DNA from: an uncultured bacterium | GTDB lineage: Bacteria; Verrucomicrobiota; Kiritimatiellia; RFP12; UBA1067 | Length of the DNA stretch: 50,278 nt | Direction of reading: 5' to 3' | NCBI GenBank assembly: GCA_902775595.1 | Contig: CACYNF010000006.1 | Coordinates: 1 to 50,278, forward strand | Shown here: one piece after another, positions 8,774 to 18,200 of the stretch | Layout: every line of letters begins with the position of its first letter | How positions within the stretch are numbered: the first letter of the stretch is position 1 | Notes under the pieces: model-generated | What the model was told of the DNA's origin: nothing | Database searches by the model: none | The model's input: only the letters and a program-made list of their open reading frames with translations | Position numbers and translations under genes: made by a program

Positions 8774-9559
8774 TCACATCCTGAAGTCGTCGCCGAGATA
8801 CCGCGCCTTGACCTCCGGGTCGTTGACGAGCTCCGCGGTGCGCCCCTCCTTGAGAAGCCTTCCGTTGTAGACCATGTACGCGCGGTCGACGACCGAGAGG
8901 GTCTCGCGCACGTTGTGGTCGGTTATGATTATCCCGAGGCCCTTCTTGGCGAGCCTCTTGACGATGTCCTGTATCTCGTTGACGCTCAGCGGGTCGACGC
9001 CGGCGAACGGCTCGTCAAGCATGAGGATCGCGGGATTCCTGACGAGCGCCCGCGCTATCTCGAGCTTGCGCCGCTCGCCGCCGGAAAGCGTATACGCCGG
9101 CTGCTTCGCGACCTTCATAAGGTCGAACGGGGCAAGGAGCTCCTCCGCGCGTGCCTTGCGGTCCTTCCTCGACATCGGGAGCGTCTCGAGAATCGCCATC
9201 ACGTTCTCCCACACGGTGAGCTTGCGGAATATCGACGCCTCCTGCGCGAGATAGCCGAGCCCCTTCCTCGCGCGCATGAACACGGGGAGGGAGGTTATGT
9301 CCTCGCCGCGGAACACGACCCTGCCGGCGTCTGGCTTCACGAGCCCGACGACCATGTAGAACGTCGTCGTCTTGCCTGCGCCGTTTGGCCCGAGGAGCCC
9401 CACGATCTCGCCGCACGAGCAGTCGACGTCCATGCCGTTCACCACGGTACGGTCGCCGTACGCCTTGACGAGACCGCTTGCGCGGAGATCGGGTTCGGCC
9501 GCCTGCATCTTCTCGGCCGCCATCTCGTTCATCGCCTTTGTCACTAAGTCATCCATCAT
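8774..9559 (-). CDS. lptB: LPS export ABC transporter ATPase LptB
   Basis: A 261-residue ABC ATPase that powers extraction of LPS from the inner membrane with LptFG. Walker A is GPNGAGKTT, the ABC signature is LSGGERRKLEIARAL, Walker B is ILMLDEPFAGVDPLS, and the switch His is in ITDHNVRETL. The LptB hallmarks YLAQEASIFRKLTVWENV and FAGVDP are kept. About 25 residues precede the first strand, longer than E. coli LptB (241 in total). The ATG overlaps the TGA of the lptA-like gene (ATGA). Confidence 0.95.
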   Translation of the reverse strand: MMDDLVTKAMNEMAAEKMQAAEPDLRASGLVKAYGDRTVVNGMDVDCSCGEIVGLLGPNGAGKTTTFYMVVGLVKPDAGRVVFRGEDITSLPVFMRARKGLGYLAQEASIFRKLTVWENVMAILETLPMSRKDRKARAEELLAPFDLMKVAKQPAYTLSGGERRKLEIARALVRNPAILMLDEPFAGVDPLSVNEIQDIVKRLAKKGLGIIITDHNVRETLSVVDRAYMVYNGRLLKEGRTAELVNDPEVKARYLGDDFRM

Positions 9560-10521
9560 TCCACCGCCTGTCTCATGAAATCGTCCATGTCGCCGGAAAC
9601 TCCGCCCTCTACGGTCAGCGTCGACCCCTCGACCTCGACCTGCTCGGAGTCGAGCCAGAAAGTGATCTTCCTGCCCTCTATCTCGCTGCGCCGGCTTCCC
9701 GCGTCTACGAGCTTCGCGGGGTTCCCCTCTTCGCCGAACATCGTCACCCGTCCAAGCGACTTCTCGTACGAGGCGCGCGGGCAGCCGCCGCTGCGCGTCC
9801 CGTTCGTGACAGTGACCGAGCCGTCGGCCACGATGCGCTTCAGCGAGTTGGTGCCGTCGAGAAAGGCGAATATCCTGTCCGCGCCGAGCGAATACTCGGC
9901 GTCCGAGACGCTGACCGCGCCGTCGAACAGCACGACTCCGTCCTTGCGGTCGTAGTCCGTGCGCACCGCGGATATCTCTGCGTCGCGCTTCGCGGTCTTC
10001 CCGAGGCCGCCTGCTATCGCCTTCGTGTCGAACTTCTGATCCTTGACCCTTATTTTTGTGTTCGCGTATATTGTAACGAATTCTTCCTCGAAAGAAAAGT
10101 AGATTCCGTCGCCTTCAACTTCGTTGCCGAGGTGCAGGGCCCTTGCGTGCCCCTGCACCCAGCCCGACTTCGTCACCCTGTCTATGACGCAGCCGTCCGC
10201 CTCGACATGGGCGTCTTCCACGCCGTTCGTCGAAAACTGCGACACGACCACCTTGGAGCCCCAGATCATCCCGGTGTCGAGGAACACCTGCGCCTTCTTC
10301 GCCGTCACAGACGCCTTCACCGAGCCGTCGGCGTGCCTCTCGAACGGTATCGTCACATCGGCCGCCGGTTCGTCGAGACGCGCGACGCACGACGTGTAGG
10401 CCGCCTGCAGGCGCTCGGCCTCGCGCGAGAGGATCTCGCGCTTGGCAAGCCACTCGTCCGACCTGAACGCAAACGCGGCGGCCGGGGCGAAAGCCAGCAG
10501 TGCTATCAGCGTCTTCCTCAA
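9556..10521 (-). CDS. LptA/OstA-like periplasmic LPS transport protein
   Basis: A 321-residue secreted protein with a signal peptide (KTLIALLAFAPAAAFA) and repeated short beta-strands of the OstA type, such as ADVTIPFERHADGSVKAS, KKAQVFLDTG and DRIFAFLDGTNSLKRIVADG. LptA bridges the periplasm with a beta-jellyroll carrying LPS to LptD. It is nearly twice the length of E. coli LptA (185), so two OstA repeats are likely. No ATG or GTG fits; the start is a TTG whose last two bases form the kdsA stop (TTGA). Position between kdsA and lptB is the strongest support. The sequence is divergent, hence no symbol. Confidence 0.75.
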   Translation of the reverse strand: MRKTLIALLAFAPAAAFAFRSDEWLAKREILSREAERLQAAYTSCVARLDEPAADVTIPFERHADGSVKASVTAKKAQVFLDTGMIWGSKVVVSQFSTNGVEDAHVEADGCVIDRVTKSGWVQGHARALHLGNEVEGDGIYFSFEEEFVTIYANTKIRVKDQKFDTKAIAGGLGKTAKRDAEISAVRTDYDRKDGVVLFDGAVSVSDAEYSLGADRIFAFLDGTNSLKRIVADGSVTVTNGTRSGGCPRASYEKSLGRVTMFGEEGNPAKLVDAGSRRSEIEGRKITFWLDSEQVEVEGSTLTVEGGVSGDMDDFMRQAVE

Positions 10522-11336
10522 CCCTTCACGACCTTGTGTATGGCGAGAAGCGTCTTCCACAGCTTTTCGACCTCGGAGAACTTTATGGCGTTTGCGGCGT
10601 CGCTCTTCGCGACCTTCGGGTTGACGTGCGTCTCCATGAAGACGCCGTCCACGCCTGTCGCGACCGCCGCGCGCGCGAGCGCCGGCGCATACTTCCCGTC
10701 GCCGCCCGAACCAGTGCCGAGGCCGCCCGGCCTCTGCACCGAGTGCGTCGCGTCCATCACCACCGGATAGCCGAGCTCGCGCATGACGAGAAGCGAGCGC
10801 ATGTCGGCGACGAGGTTGTGGTAGCCGAAGCTGGCGCCCCGCTCGCAGAGGACTATGCGCCTGTTGCCGGTCGACTCGATCTTCCGCACCACCTGAGACA
10901 TGTCCTCCGGCGCCATGAACTGGCCCTTCTTGACGTTCACGACCGCGCCGGTCTCGCCGGCGGCGACGACGAGGTCGGTCTGCCTCGCGAGGAACGCCGG
11001 GATCTGCAGCACGTCGCACACCTCCGCGACGACCCTGCACTGCCACGGCTCGTGGACGTCGGTAAGCACAGGGACGTCGAACTTCGAGCGTATCTCGGAG
11101 AGTATCTCAAGCCCCTTCTCGATGCCGGGGCCGCGGTAGGAGTCGACGCTCGTGCGGTTCGCCTTGTCGAAGCTCGCCTTGAAGACGTAGCCGACCTTGA
11201 GCTTCCGCGCAAGGGCGGAAAGCCGCTTCGCGAGGTCAAGGGCCATCTCACGCGACTCGATGACGCATGGACCCGCGATGAAAACGAGCCCGCCGTCGCC
11301 GAACGCGACACCTTTGTCGACCGATATCTTCTTCAT
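10518..11336 (-). CDS. kdsA: 3-deoxy-8-phosphooctulonate (KDO8P) synthase, metal-dependent type
   Basis: A 272-residue enzyme that condenses PEP with arabinose-5-phosphate in KDO synthesis for LPS. The sequence tracks the Aquifex-type metallo-enzyme: IAGPCVIES carries the metal-binding cysteine (Cys24) that non-metal enzymes replace with Asn, and DATHSVQ, METHVNP and KSDAAN carry the His, Glu and Asp ligands. VFKASFDKANR and NVKKGQF are family motifs. An ATG two codons upstream (11342) exists, but the predicted transcript would begin at the ATG at 11336, so the shorter start is chosen. First gene of the long operon that runs to 3799. Confidence 0.95.
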   Translation of the reverse strand: MKKISVDKGVAFGDGGLVFIAGPCVIESREMALDLAKRLSALARKLKVGYVFKASFDKANRTSVDSYRGPGIEKGLEILSEIRSKFDVPVLTDVHEPWQCRVVAEVCDVLQIPAFLARQTDLVVAAGETGAVVNVKKGQFMAPEDMSQVVRKIESTGNRRIVLCERGASFGYHNLVADMRSLLVMRELGYPVVMDATHSVQRPGGLGTGSGGDGKYAPALARAAVATGVDGVFMETHVNPKVAKSDAANAIKFSEVEKLWKTLLAIHKVVKG

Positions 11337-11342
11337 GCGCAT

Positions 11343-11351
11343 ATTATACCA
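11343..11351 (-). promoter_or_regulatory. Extended -10 promoter of the kdsA operon
   Basis: TGGTATAAT is an extended -10 element. The hexamer is at 11343-11348, and a start point 7 nt on would be 11336, the first base of the ATG. A leaderless mRNA is therefore predicted. No good -35 is visible. Confidence 0.6.
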
Positions 11352-11378
11352 AAATTCAAGGCCAATGTCTGAGAAGCG

Positions 11379-12797
11379 CTACCTCACGATCGCGGCGCGC
11401 GCGGCGGCGAGATCGGCGAACTCCCCGCCCGCGATCATCTGCACAATGAGATTTCCGATCGCCGTTCCCTCGACTGGGCCCGCGAACACCTCGAGCCCCG
11501 TGGCCTCGGCGGTGAGCGCGTTCAGGTACTTGTCCTGCGAGCCGCCGCCCACGATGTTGATCGACGTGTAGACCTTGCCGGTTATGTCGGAGAGGTTGCG
11601 TATCGCGCTCGCGTAGCACTCCGCGAGCGAAAGGTAGACACACTGCATGAGCTCGCCGACCGTCACCGGCGGCTTGCCCGACTCTGCCGCGGCCTTCACG
11701 ACTTCGCCGATCATCGACGCAGGGTTGAGGAAGCGAGGGTCGTTTACGTCGACCGTCACCGCGCAGGACTGGCCGCGGGCAATCATCGAAAGGTCCGCGA
11801 AGGAGTACTCGCGGCCCCTCTCGTAGTCGGAGAGACGAGCCAGCGCCTCTTCCGTCGCCTCGCCGCCCTTGCCCTCGACATAGCTGACGCCGTTGAGCTC
11901 GCGCCGGATGGACTGGATCATCCAGAGGCCCATGATGTTCTTGAGGTAGCGGTAGCGCCCCCAGGCGCCGCCCTCGTTCGTGAAGTTGGCGCGGCACGCC
12001 TCCTTCGTCGTGATCGGCTTCTCGTTTTCGACGCCGAGCAGCGACCATGTGCCTGACGAAAGGTATACAGCCCGGTCGTCGCGCGCGGGAACGGCGAGAT
12101 AGGCGGAGCCCGTGTCGTGCATGGCGGGCAGGACGACCTTCACTCCCCTGTATTCGCCGACCGTCGCGCCGGGCATCTCGAGCTTTCCGAAGATGCGCTT
12201 CGGGAAGCCAAGCCTCTCGATGAGGTCGAAGTCCCAGTCCTTCTTCTCCGCATCCAGGAGAGATGTAGTGGAGGAGTCGGTGTACTCATGGACGATGTTG
12301 CCTGTCAGCCGGTAGTTGAGGTATTCGGGGACCATCAGGAAGCTCGCCGCCCTCTCGAGCTGCTCGGGATGCTCCTTCTTCAGCGCCCACAGCTGGTAGA
12401 TCGTGTTGAACGGCGCCTTCTGGATGCCGCAGCGCGAATACAGGTCCTCGAACGAGATGACCTGGGACTCTATCTCCGCATCGGCGCCCTTGGTGCGGGC
12501 GTCACGGTACGCAACCGTGTCGCAGCAGAGCTCGCCCTTCTCGTCGAGAAGGACGAAGTCGACGCCCCATGTGTCGATGCCGATAGACTCGACCGGCCCC
12601 TTTTCAAGCGCCGCGTCGATTCCCGCCTTGACCGACTCCACGAGCTTCTCCATGTCCCAGCAGTCGTGGCCGTCGCGGCTGACCTGCGAGTTCACGAACC
12701 TGTAGACCTCCTCGAGGACGATTTTCCCGTTCTCGACGCGCCCGATGATGTGCCGCCCCGAGCTCGCCCCGATGTCGATTGCAAGGTAGTTCTTCAT
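11379..12797 (-). CDS. rhaB: Rhamnulokinase-like FGGY carbohydrate kinase
   Basis: A 472-residue FGGY-family kinase that phosphorylates a ketose, by similarity L-rhamnulose. DIGASSGR near residues 8-15 is the RhaB form of the first phosphate loop; fuculokinases and xylulokinases differ here. DTWGVDF, HDTGSAY, SSGTWSLLG and GGGSQDKYLN follow the usual order. With the class II aldolase at 28956 it would supply the last two steps of rhamnose (or fucose) catabolism. Start supported by AAGGAGGA a few bases upstream. L-rhamnose is favoured over L-fucose but not proven. Confidence 0.85.
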   Translation of the reverse strand: MKNYLAIDIGASSGRHIIGRVENGKIVLEEVYRFVNSQVSRDGHDCWDMEKLVESVKAGIDAALEKGPVESIGIDTWGVDFVLLDEKGELCCDTVAYRDARTKGADAEIESQVISFEDLYSRCGIQKAPFNTIYQLWALKKEHPEQLERAASFLMVPEYLNYRLTGNIVHEYTDSSTTSLLDAEKKDWDFDLIERLGFPKRIFGKLEMPGATVGEYRGVKVVLPAMHDTGSAYLAVPARDDRAVYLSSGTWSLLGVENEKPITTKEACRANFTNEGGAWGRYRYLKNIMGLWMIQSIRRELNGVSYVEGKGGEATEEALARLSDYERGREYSFADLSMIARGQSCAVTVDVNDPRFLNPASMIGEVVKAAAESGKPPVTVGELMQCVYLSLAECYASAIRNLSDITGKVYTSINIVGGGSQDKYLNALTAEATGLEVFAGPVEGTAIGNLIVQMIAGGEFADLAAARAAIVR

Positions 12798-12856
12798 GCC
12801 GTCCTCCTTCGCTGTATGGTATACGCCGCGGGCCGGTCACCCAGCCGCGCATGCGT

Positions 12857-12865
12857 ATTATACCA
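12857..12865 (-). promoter_or_regulatory. Extended -10 promoter of the rhamnulokinase gene
   Basis: TGGTATAAT on the minus strand, hexamer 12857-12862. The implied leader is about 53 nt and includes a good Shine-Dalgarno, so this gene is a normal leadered transcript. An imperfect palindrome (GTATGGTATAC) lies in the leader near 12814-12824. Confidence 0.5.
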
Positions 12866-12902
12866 TTTATCCGCCGCGGATGCGTGCCGGGGCACAAGGT
12901 TC

Positions 12903-12923
12903 GCCGGGGGCCTCGCCCCCGGC
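12903..12923 (-). terminator. GC-rich hairpin after the 12949-15147 gene
   Basis: GCCGGGGGC and GCCCCCGGC pair around a 3-nt loop. An alternative pairing joins CGTGCCGGGG (12887-12896) with CCCCGGCACG (12917-12926), so two mutually exclusive folds are possible. There is no U-run. It lies between a stop codon and the next promoter, as a terminator would. Confidence 0.45.
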
Positions 12924-12948
12924 ACGCGGCGTGCAATCGGAAGACGCG

Positions 12949-15147
12949 CTATTCCGCGTTAAGCTTCTCGTCTGCGTCGAGCTTTACCGACTCGACGATG
13001 CGGAACTCGCCCGGCTTTAGCGTGACGAAGTCCTTGTCGCCGAACTGCTGGAGGACGAAACTGCGCTCGCGCCCGTAGTCGAGGTTGAGGAGATAGACCT
13101 TGCCTTCGTCGGGGAAGTAGGAGTAGAGTATCCAGCCGCAGTCCTCGTCGGGGTTCTCGAAGTCGCGGCCGGTGATGAAGACGTTCCCGCGTCCGAGCTT
13201 CGCCGCATACTGGTAGAGATAGCCGACCATGCCGACGTCCTCTATCTCAGAGCCGCAGCCGACATCCATGTTGGCCGCGGCGGGATAGGCCCACCAGTTC
13301 ATGAAGAACACCTCGCCTTTTCCGTTCCTGCAGCGGAGGATAAACGGCTCGGCGTCTTCGTCGTCAACCGCGAGCTCCTCGAAGTTCTCCGCTGGCGCGG
13401 TGAACTCGAGTCTGCCGAGGGGCAGGCACATGTAGCCGAAACGGCGGCGCGCGGCAAAGCCGAGGCAGTTGCGCTCCTTCGAGGGGCCGGTCGCCCAGTA
13501 CTTGCGCTGGGTCTCGCCGGTCACCTTGAAGCCGCAGAGCTCGGTGAAGTCGCCGCCGTTGACGAGCTTGCCAACCGAATTGTCCGTGTATTCGCGCCTG
13601 TCGTCCGTCGAAAGGTGGGCGAGACCGATCACGAGCTTCCCGCCGCCCTTCACGTAGTCGCAGAGTATCCTGTACTGCTTCGGAGAGCAGGTGTTCCAGC
13701 CCGCGAACATGAGGACCTTGTAGTTTTTGAGGAGGTGCTCCGCCGTCACGTTGTCGCACGCGAACGAGACAATGTCGCAGAGGCCGTATGGCGAGGCAGA
13801 GAAGTGGATGTTCTTGTTCGGGGCGAGCATCGGAGGCATCGGCATTACCGCCTTCCTGACGACGTCCCAGCTCATCTCGGGAATGCCGTACATCCAGTTC
13901 GGGTTCTTCCGCGCAAGGTCGTACGCGAGGCAGATGGCGTTGCCGGGGACATAGCTCGGCCCGCCGAGATCGAAGCTGCCCTTCGCGATCGCCCATGTCG
14001 CCTCGGGCTGGCCCTTCGGCGCCGGATGCTCGCGGCAGAACGCCGTGAAGTCGCTGATGGCCCTGCGGCACTTGCGCGCGACGGGCGAACGGTAGTCGAT
14101 GTACGAAAACTTCTTCTTCGCCTCGGGATAGACCGACTTCTCGGCCGCCTTCAGTTCCTCGGAGGTGAGCCCCGAAGCGAGCTTGCGCACAGGCGTCGGC
14201 AACTGCGACATCGGGGAGTCCTCGCATAGCGAGCTCTGGAGCTGCCAGTTGCCGCTCTCGTTGACGATCACCTTAGCGCCTGTCATGTATTTGAGGAGAA
14301 ACGCCGTTTCGAGGGTCTTCATCTTGTAGGGGTTTCTGTGCGGAATCCAGCTGTACCACTCGTGCGCGAGGTGCGAGCCCCACATCGGAAGGTTGTACTG
14401 CCGGTACAGCCCGCGGTTCAGCGCCGAGGCGAGAGTAAGGTCGCCGAACGGGAAGTCCTCTGTGCAGGGAATCTCCGCGCCGGCGGCAACCTCGTAGTCT
14501 AGCGAGAAGTTCGACGAGGTGGCCATCACGTCGCCCCATCCCGCTGCATGGAGATCGCCGACATGCTTGTGGACGCGGTTCATGTACTCCTCGGCGATGG
14601 CGCGCAGCGACGCGCCGCGGTCTCCCCAGTCGGTGTAGAGCGAGAACGTAAACCTCTCGCCGAAGTCGTAGCCTATCCAGGATCCGCCAAGACCCGACGT
14701 AATCTCGCGAGCGAGCCCGTTGGTCGCGGCCGAATATATGCACGTCGAGTAGAGCCCGCGCGACTTCGCCTTGCGCGCAAGATCCAGAAGACACTCGTTG
14801 CTCTGCCAGAACTGGAGCGTGTTGCCTACGCCTTCTTTCACGCAGAGGTCGATAAGCTCGTCATAGTTCAGCTTCTCGGGCTCCCAGTATGTAAAGCAGA
14901 AGCCGCCCATCCTCATGACGCCCCTGTTTGCATAGACGCCGGACGCAATGTACATGCCGGCATCACCGGGCAGCTCCGTCTTGACGGTACTGCGCCGCGG
15001 AGCAGAGACTATCTCCTCCATGGTCAGCGCCTTTTCGGGCGTATCGGACGCGACCCTCGCGTCCTCTCCGCCACAGGCAGTTCCGGCGATTCCCCAGGTC
15101 ACCGCGCACGCGGCGGCAACAATCATACCATAAGAACATCTTTTCAT
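12949..15147 (-). CDS. Secreted glycoside-hydrolase-like protein, family not recognised
   Basis: A 732-residue exported protein (signal peptide about 1-27). Its layout resembles barrel-type glycosidases: an N-terminal two-thirds rich in aromatic and acidic residues (FTYWEPEKLNYDEL, DFGERFTFSLYTDWGDR, ATSSNFSLDYE), then a flavodoxin-like segment (YKVLMFAGWNTCSPKQYRIL, YVKGGGKLVIG) like the trimerisation domain of GH42 beta-galactosidases, then a beta-rich tail. Catalytic residues cannot be assigned with confidence. It has its own promoter with the 16-bp palindrome shared by two other glycan operons. The ATG lies about 2 nt after the predicted transcript start. Role in extracytoplasmic glycan breakdown is inferred from context. 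Confidence 0.6.
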   Translation of the reverse strand: MKRCSYGMIVAAACAVTWGIAGTACGGEDARVASDTPEKALTMEEIVSAPRRSTVKTELPGDAGMYIASGVYANRGVMRMGGFCFTYWEPEKLNYDELIDLCVKEGVGNTLQFWQSNECLLDLARKAKSRGLYSTCIYSAATNGLAREITSGLGGSWIGYDFGERFTFSLYTDWGDRGASLRAIAEEYMNRVHKHVGDLHAAGWGDVMATSSNFSLDYEVAAGAEIPCTEDFPFGDLTLASALNRGLYRQYNLPMWGSHLAHEWYSWIPHRNPYKMKTLETAFLLKYMTGAKVIVNESGNWQLQSSLCEDSPMSQLPTPVRKLASGLTSEELKAAEKSVYPEAKKKFSYIDYRSPVARKCRRAISDFTAFCREHPAPKGQPEATWAIAKGSFDLGGPSYVPGNAICLAYDLARKNPNWMYGIPEMSWDVVRKAVMPMPPMLAPNKNIHFSASPYGLCDIVSFACDNVTAEHLLKNYKVLMFAGWNTCSPKQYRILCDYVKGGGKLVIGLAHLSTDDRREYTDNSVGKLVNGGDFTELCGFKVTGETQRKYWATGPSKERNCLGFAARRRFGYMCLPLGRLEFTAPAENFEELAVDDEDAEPFILRCRNGKGEVFFMNWWAYPAAANMDVGCGSEIEDVGMVGYLYQYAAKLGRGNVFITGRDFENPDEDCGWILYSYFPDEGKVYLLNLDYGRERSFVLQQFGDKDFVTLKPGEFRIVESVKLDADEKLNAE

Positions 15148-15155
15148 TTGGTGCT

Positions 15156-15184
15156 ATTGTAGCAAACGGACCGCCTTCAAGCAA
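15156..15184 (-). promoter_or_regulatory. Sigma-70 promoter, site A
   Basis: TTGCTT (15179-15184), a 17-nt spacer and TACAAT (15156-15161) on the minus strand. The predicted start is near 15149, 2 nt before the ATG at 15147. Confidence 0.65.
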
Positions 15185-15200
15185 CTATACAGAAGTATAG
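15185..15200. promoter_or_regulatory. Palindromic operator A (CTATAC-AGAA-GTATAG)
   Basis: A perfect 6-bp inverted repeat with a 4-nt centre that directly abuts the -35 box, centred at about -43.5. The same architecture recurs at 18554 and 23502. The position suits an activator touching RNA polymerase, though a repressor is possible. Confidence 0.65.
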
Positions 15201-15255
15201 GCACCGCAATTCACCGCTGCCTCAGAAACCGACAGCAATGCAACCGCACACGCAA

Positions 15256-18200
15256 TCAGTCTCCCGAGCGCAGAATCATGAAGCCCTTCTCGGCATTGGC
15301 CGGGATTGGCGCGATGATCTTCGTCCCGTCTGCGCTGACTTCGAGATCGGACTTGCGAAACGCGACTGGAGCCCAGGAAGAGGTCGCTGCCGTGAGATCT
15401 CCGTTAGTGCAGACGCTGATGCCGAGAAGCGCGGTTCCGTCGGCGATTTCAAGCGTCGCCGCCTGCGCGGCCTCGAGCTCGGTGCGCGAGACGACAACCG
15501 ATCCTTCTGGAACACCGGACATCCCGAGTCCGCCGAAGAGCTTTCTGTATTGTCCTACGTTCATGCCATTCACCGTCGCCGAGTCGGGAAGTCCCGCCAG
15601 CGCATTCTCTCCGATAACCACGCCGTCGCCAATCGTCACGCTCTTGACCGCCGAGGGATCCCACGGCAGATCCGCCGCAGTGGCGAAATCATCCATCGCT
15701 CCCGTTCCGTCAATGGAAAGTGTTCCGTCTGCATTCAGCGCCGCTATGACGTCGTCGCCAACCGGCCAGATGCCCGCTGTCGCCGCGCGGAAGAGCCACG
15801 TGTTGGGCCCGTCGGACTCAATCGGAATCTCGTTCGAGTTGTACTCGGTCCCGGTGAAAAGCTCGCGGACTTTCACGACGTTTTCTGGCAACGTGATCGT
15901 CGTGTGCACGACGTTCGTTCCCGTGTGGAACATATAGATGTCGCCATGTCGGCGAATGTAGTTTCCGGGCTCCACATACTGCCTGGCCCCACCCGCCTTC
16001 AGAAGCGCCGCGTAGACGTAAGGCCCGACTCCGCCGGTACCCGCAGGCATCTCGGGCACGATGATGCTGCGCACCCCGTCGGCGAGCGTCTTCACATAGT
16101 AGACGCTGTTGGTCGTGTACTTCCTGCTCGCATCTGGGTCGCTGCAGACGATGTTCGAACGGCGCGCAACGCCCGTCGCGGTCACGCCCGTGAGCGCGGA
16201 CATCGCCGCGTCGTCGAAGCCGTTGTCCGTCACGCCTCCCGCTGGACCGATCCAGATCGCCGTCATGTCAGGCCTGCGTGTCCGCTGAACAAGCGCTCTG
16301 CGTTCGTCGGGCGTCAGGTAGAACGCATTCAGGAACATTACGACCTTGTAGTCGCGGGGATTGTCGATGTAGTCCTCGAGGGAAAGGAGGTCGAACGGAA
16401 TGCCCGAGCGGTTCAAGTAGAGAAGCGAGGTCTGGTAGAGATTCCACGTGAAGTACGAGCACTTGCCGCCGTCGCGGCGAATGGCCTCACGCGTGCTGAA
16501 CACGACCGCGACCTCGTTGCCTGATTCGGCCGGCGCGTTCCCCGCCTTCACGAGCGCGGCACGCGTGTCCTCGACCGCTCGAAACACGGCAGGATCGTCG
16601 AAGGCGTGCGGACGCGAGCTGGACTGCGTGATCGGATCGTTGAGCTGGATGCCGCCGCCGTCGAAGAACGGGTTGAGCATGTTGCGGCGCATGCACATCT
16701 CCGTCTCGCGCGGTGTCTCCGTGCACATGCCCTGCCCGTCGTTCTGGCTCTGCAGCCAGTCACGGATGTGGTGGAAGCGGCTGTCGTCCTCGAGGAGCGC
16801 GAGCTTGCCGTAGCGGCGGAAGAGCGACGGAATCGTCCGCGTCACATAGCTGCCGCCCGCGCGGCGCCCGTCCTTGCTGTAGTACGCGGGGCAGGAAAGG
16901 ATGTCGACGTTCGGGCTCGAGAGGACCTTGTCGAGAAGCGACGTCGCGCCCTCCGGCGGATGGTCGTCGTAGAGATAGCCGTAGTAGGCGCCGACAAGTC
17001 GTCCCGGGAACGCCTGCTTCGCCGCGTCCGCCATCTCGAGGAGGAAATCGGCCATCGTGTTGATCAGGCAGTCGTAGTAGTCCAGCACGAGCCGGTCCTC
17101 GGCCGGGTCCAGCAGGTCGCCGTTGCTGTTGTCGTGTCCGTCTGGGTCCTCGTGCTTCCGCGCCGCGAGCGGTGGAATAGCCGCTTCGTCGACGTTTCGC
17201 TTCGCCTTCATATAGGCGCGGAACTTCTCCTGCATCCGCGGCCCGTTGTCGGGTCCTTCGTACATCCCGAAATAGCACCATTCGGTATAGGTGCCGTAGC
17301 TCAGGCGGAAACAGACGAGCCGCTTCCGCCACGGCTTCGTCTCGACGTATTCGCCGAGCTTCTTGATCATGTCGACCACCAGCGCGCGGAAGCTGTCGCT
17401 TGCGGGCGAGGGACGCAGCACGCGCATCCGGAACTCGTCGCCGGCGTTCACGTCCGGGTCGCCGGTCTCGTAGCCGACGCGCTCGGTCATGTTGGTCTGG
17501 ATCCAGAACTGCATCATGAAGCGCGGCGAGATGGCCACATATGCGTCCGGGTTGATCTCAAGGACCCGCCGCACCATGTCGTCGATTTTCGAGAAGTCGT
17601 AGGACCCGTCGCTTTTGCAGAATGATTCGGCAAGGAAGTTGAGCTGGACGATGTCGAACCCCTCCCGCGCCAGCCGGACGATCGCGCTTTCGTTGTAGTA
17701 GTCGCCGGCCTGGCAGATGTTGAAGATCGGGTCATGGAGCTTGCCGTTGATCTCGACGAACGGGCTGTGCACGCGATACACGATGCGGGCAACGGGATCG
17801 GGCTCCTGCTCGAGCCCGGGCGGCAGCGAGGGATCGGCATAGTCCCCGTTCGCGAAGCGCTCGCGCTCCTCAGGGGTCGTGTAGTAGTCGATGTTAAAGT
17901 AGCTGATGCTGTACCAGGGATCCGTGAAGGCGTCGCCGATAACCTTGACCTTTGGCCATGCCGAATCGTCGAAGCCCGGCTGCTCCCATCCGCTCGGCGG
18001 GGTATTGACGGTACCCTTGACCGTGGCGTCGCTTGGGATGAACGACAAGACCCGACGGGTGTTCGAGTCTTTCGAGTCAAAGCACTTGACCGAGAATATC
18101 GCAGCTGAACCGGAGGTTGTATTGGTGAGCGCAATGGCAATAGTGTTCTCACCCAAGACAAAGCAATTGTTGTTGTAGCACCAGTTTCCAGGCTGCTTGA

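Noticed and set aside
9556..11046. A long minus frame joining lptA-like sequence to out-of-frame kdsA sequence
   Set aside because: Its first half is the wrong frame of kdsA. The real protein begins at the TTG at 10521, where a signal peptide starts.
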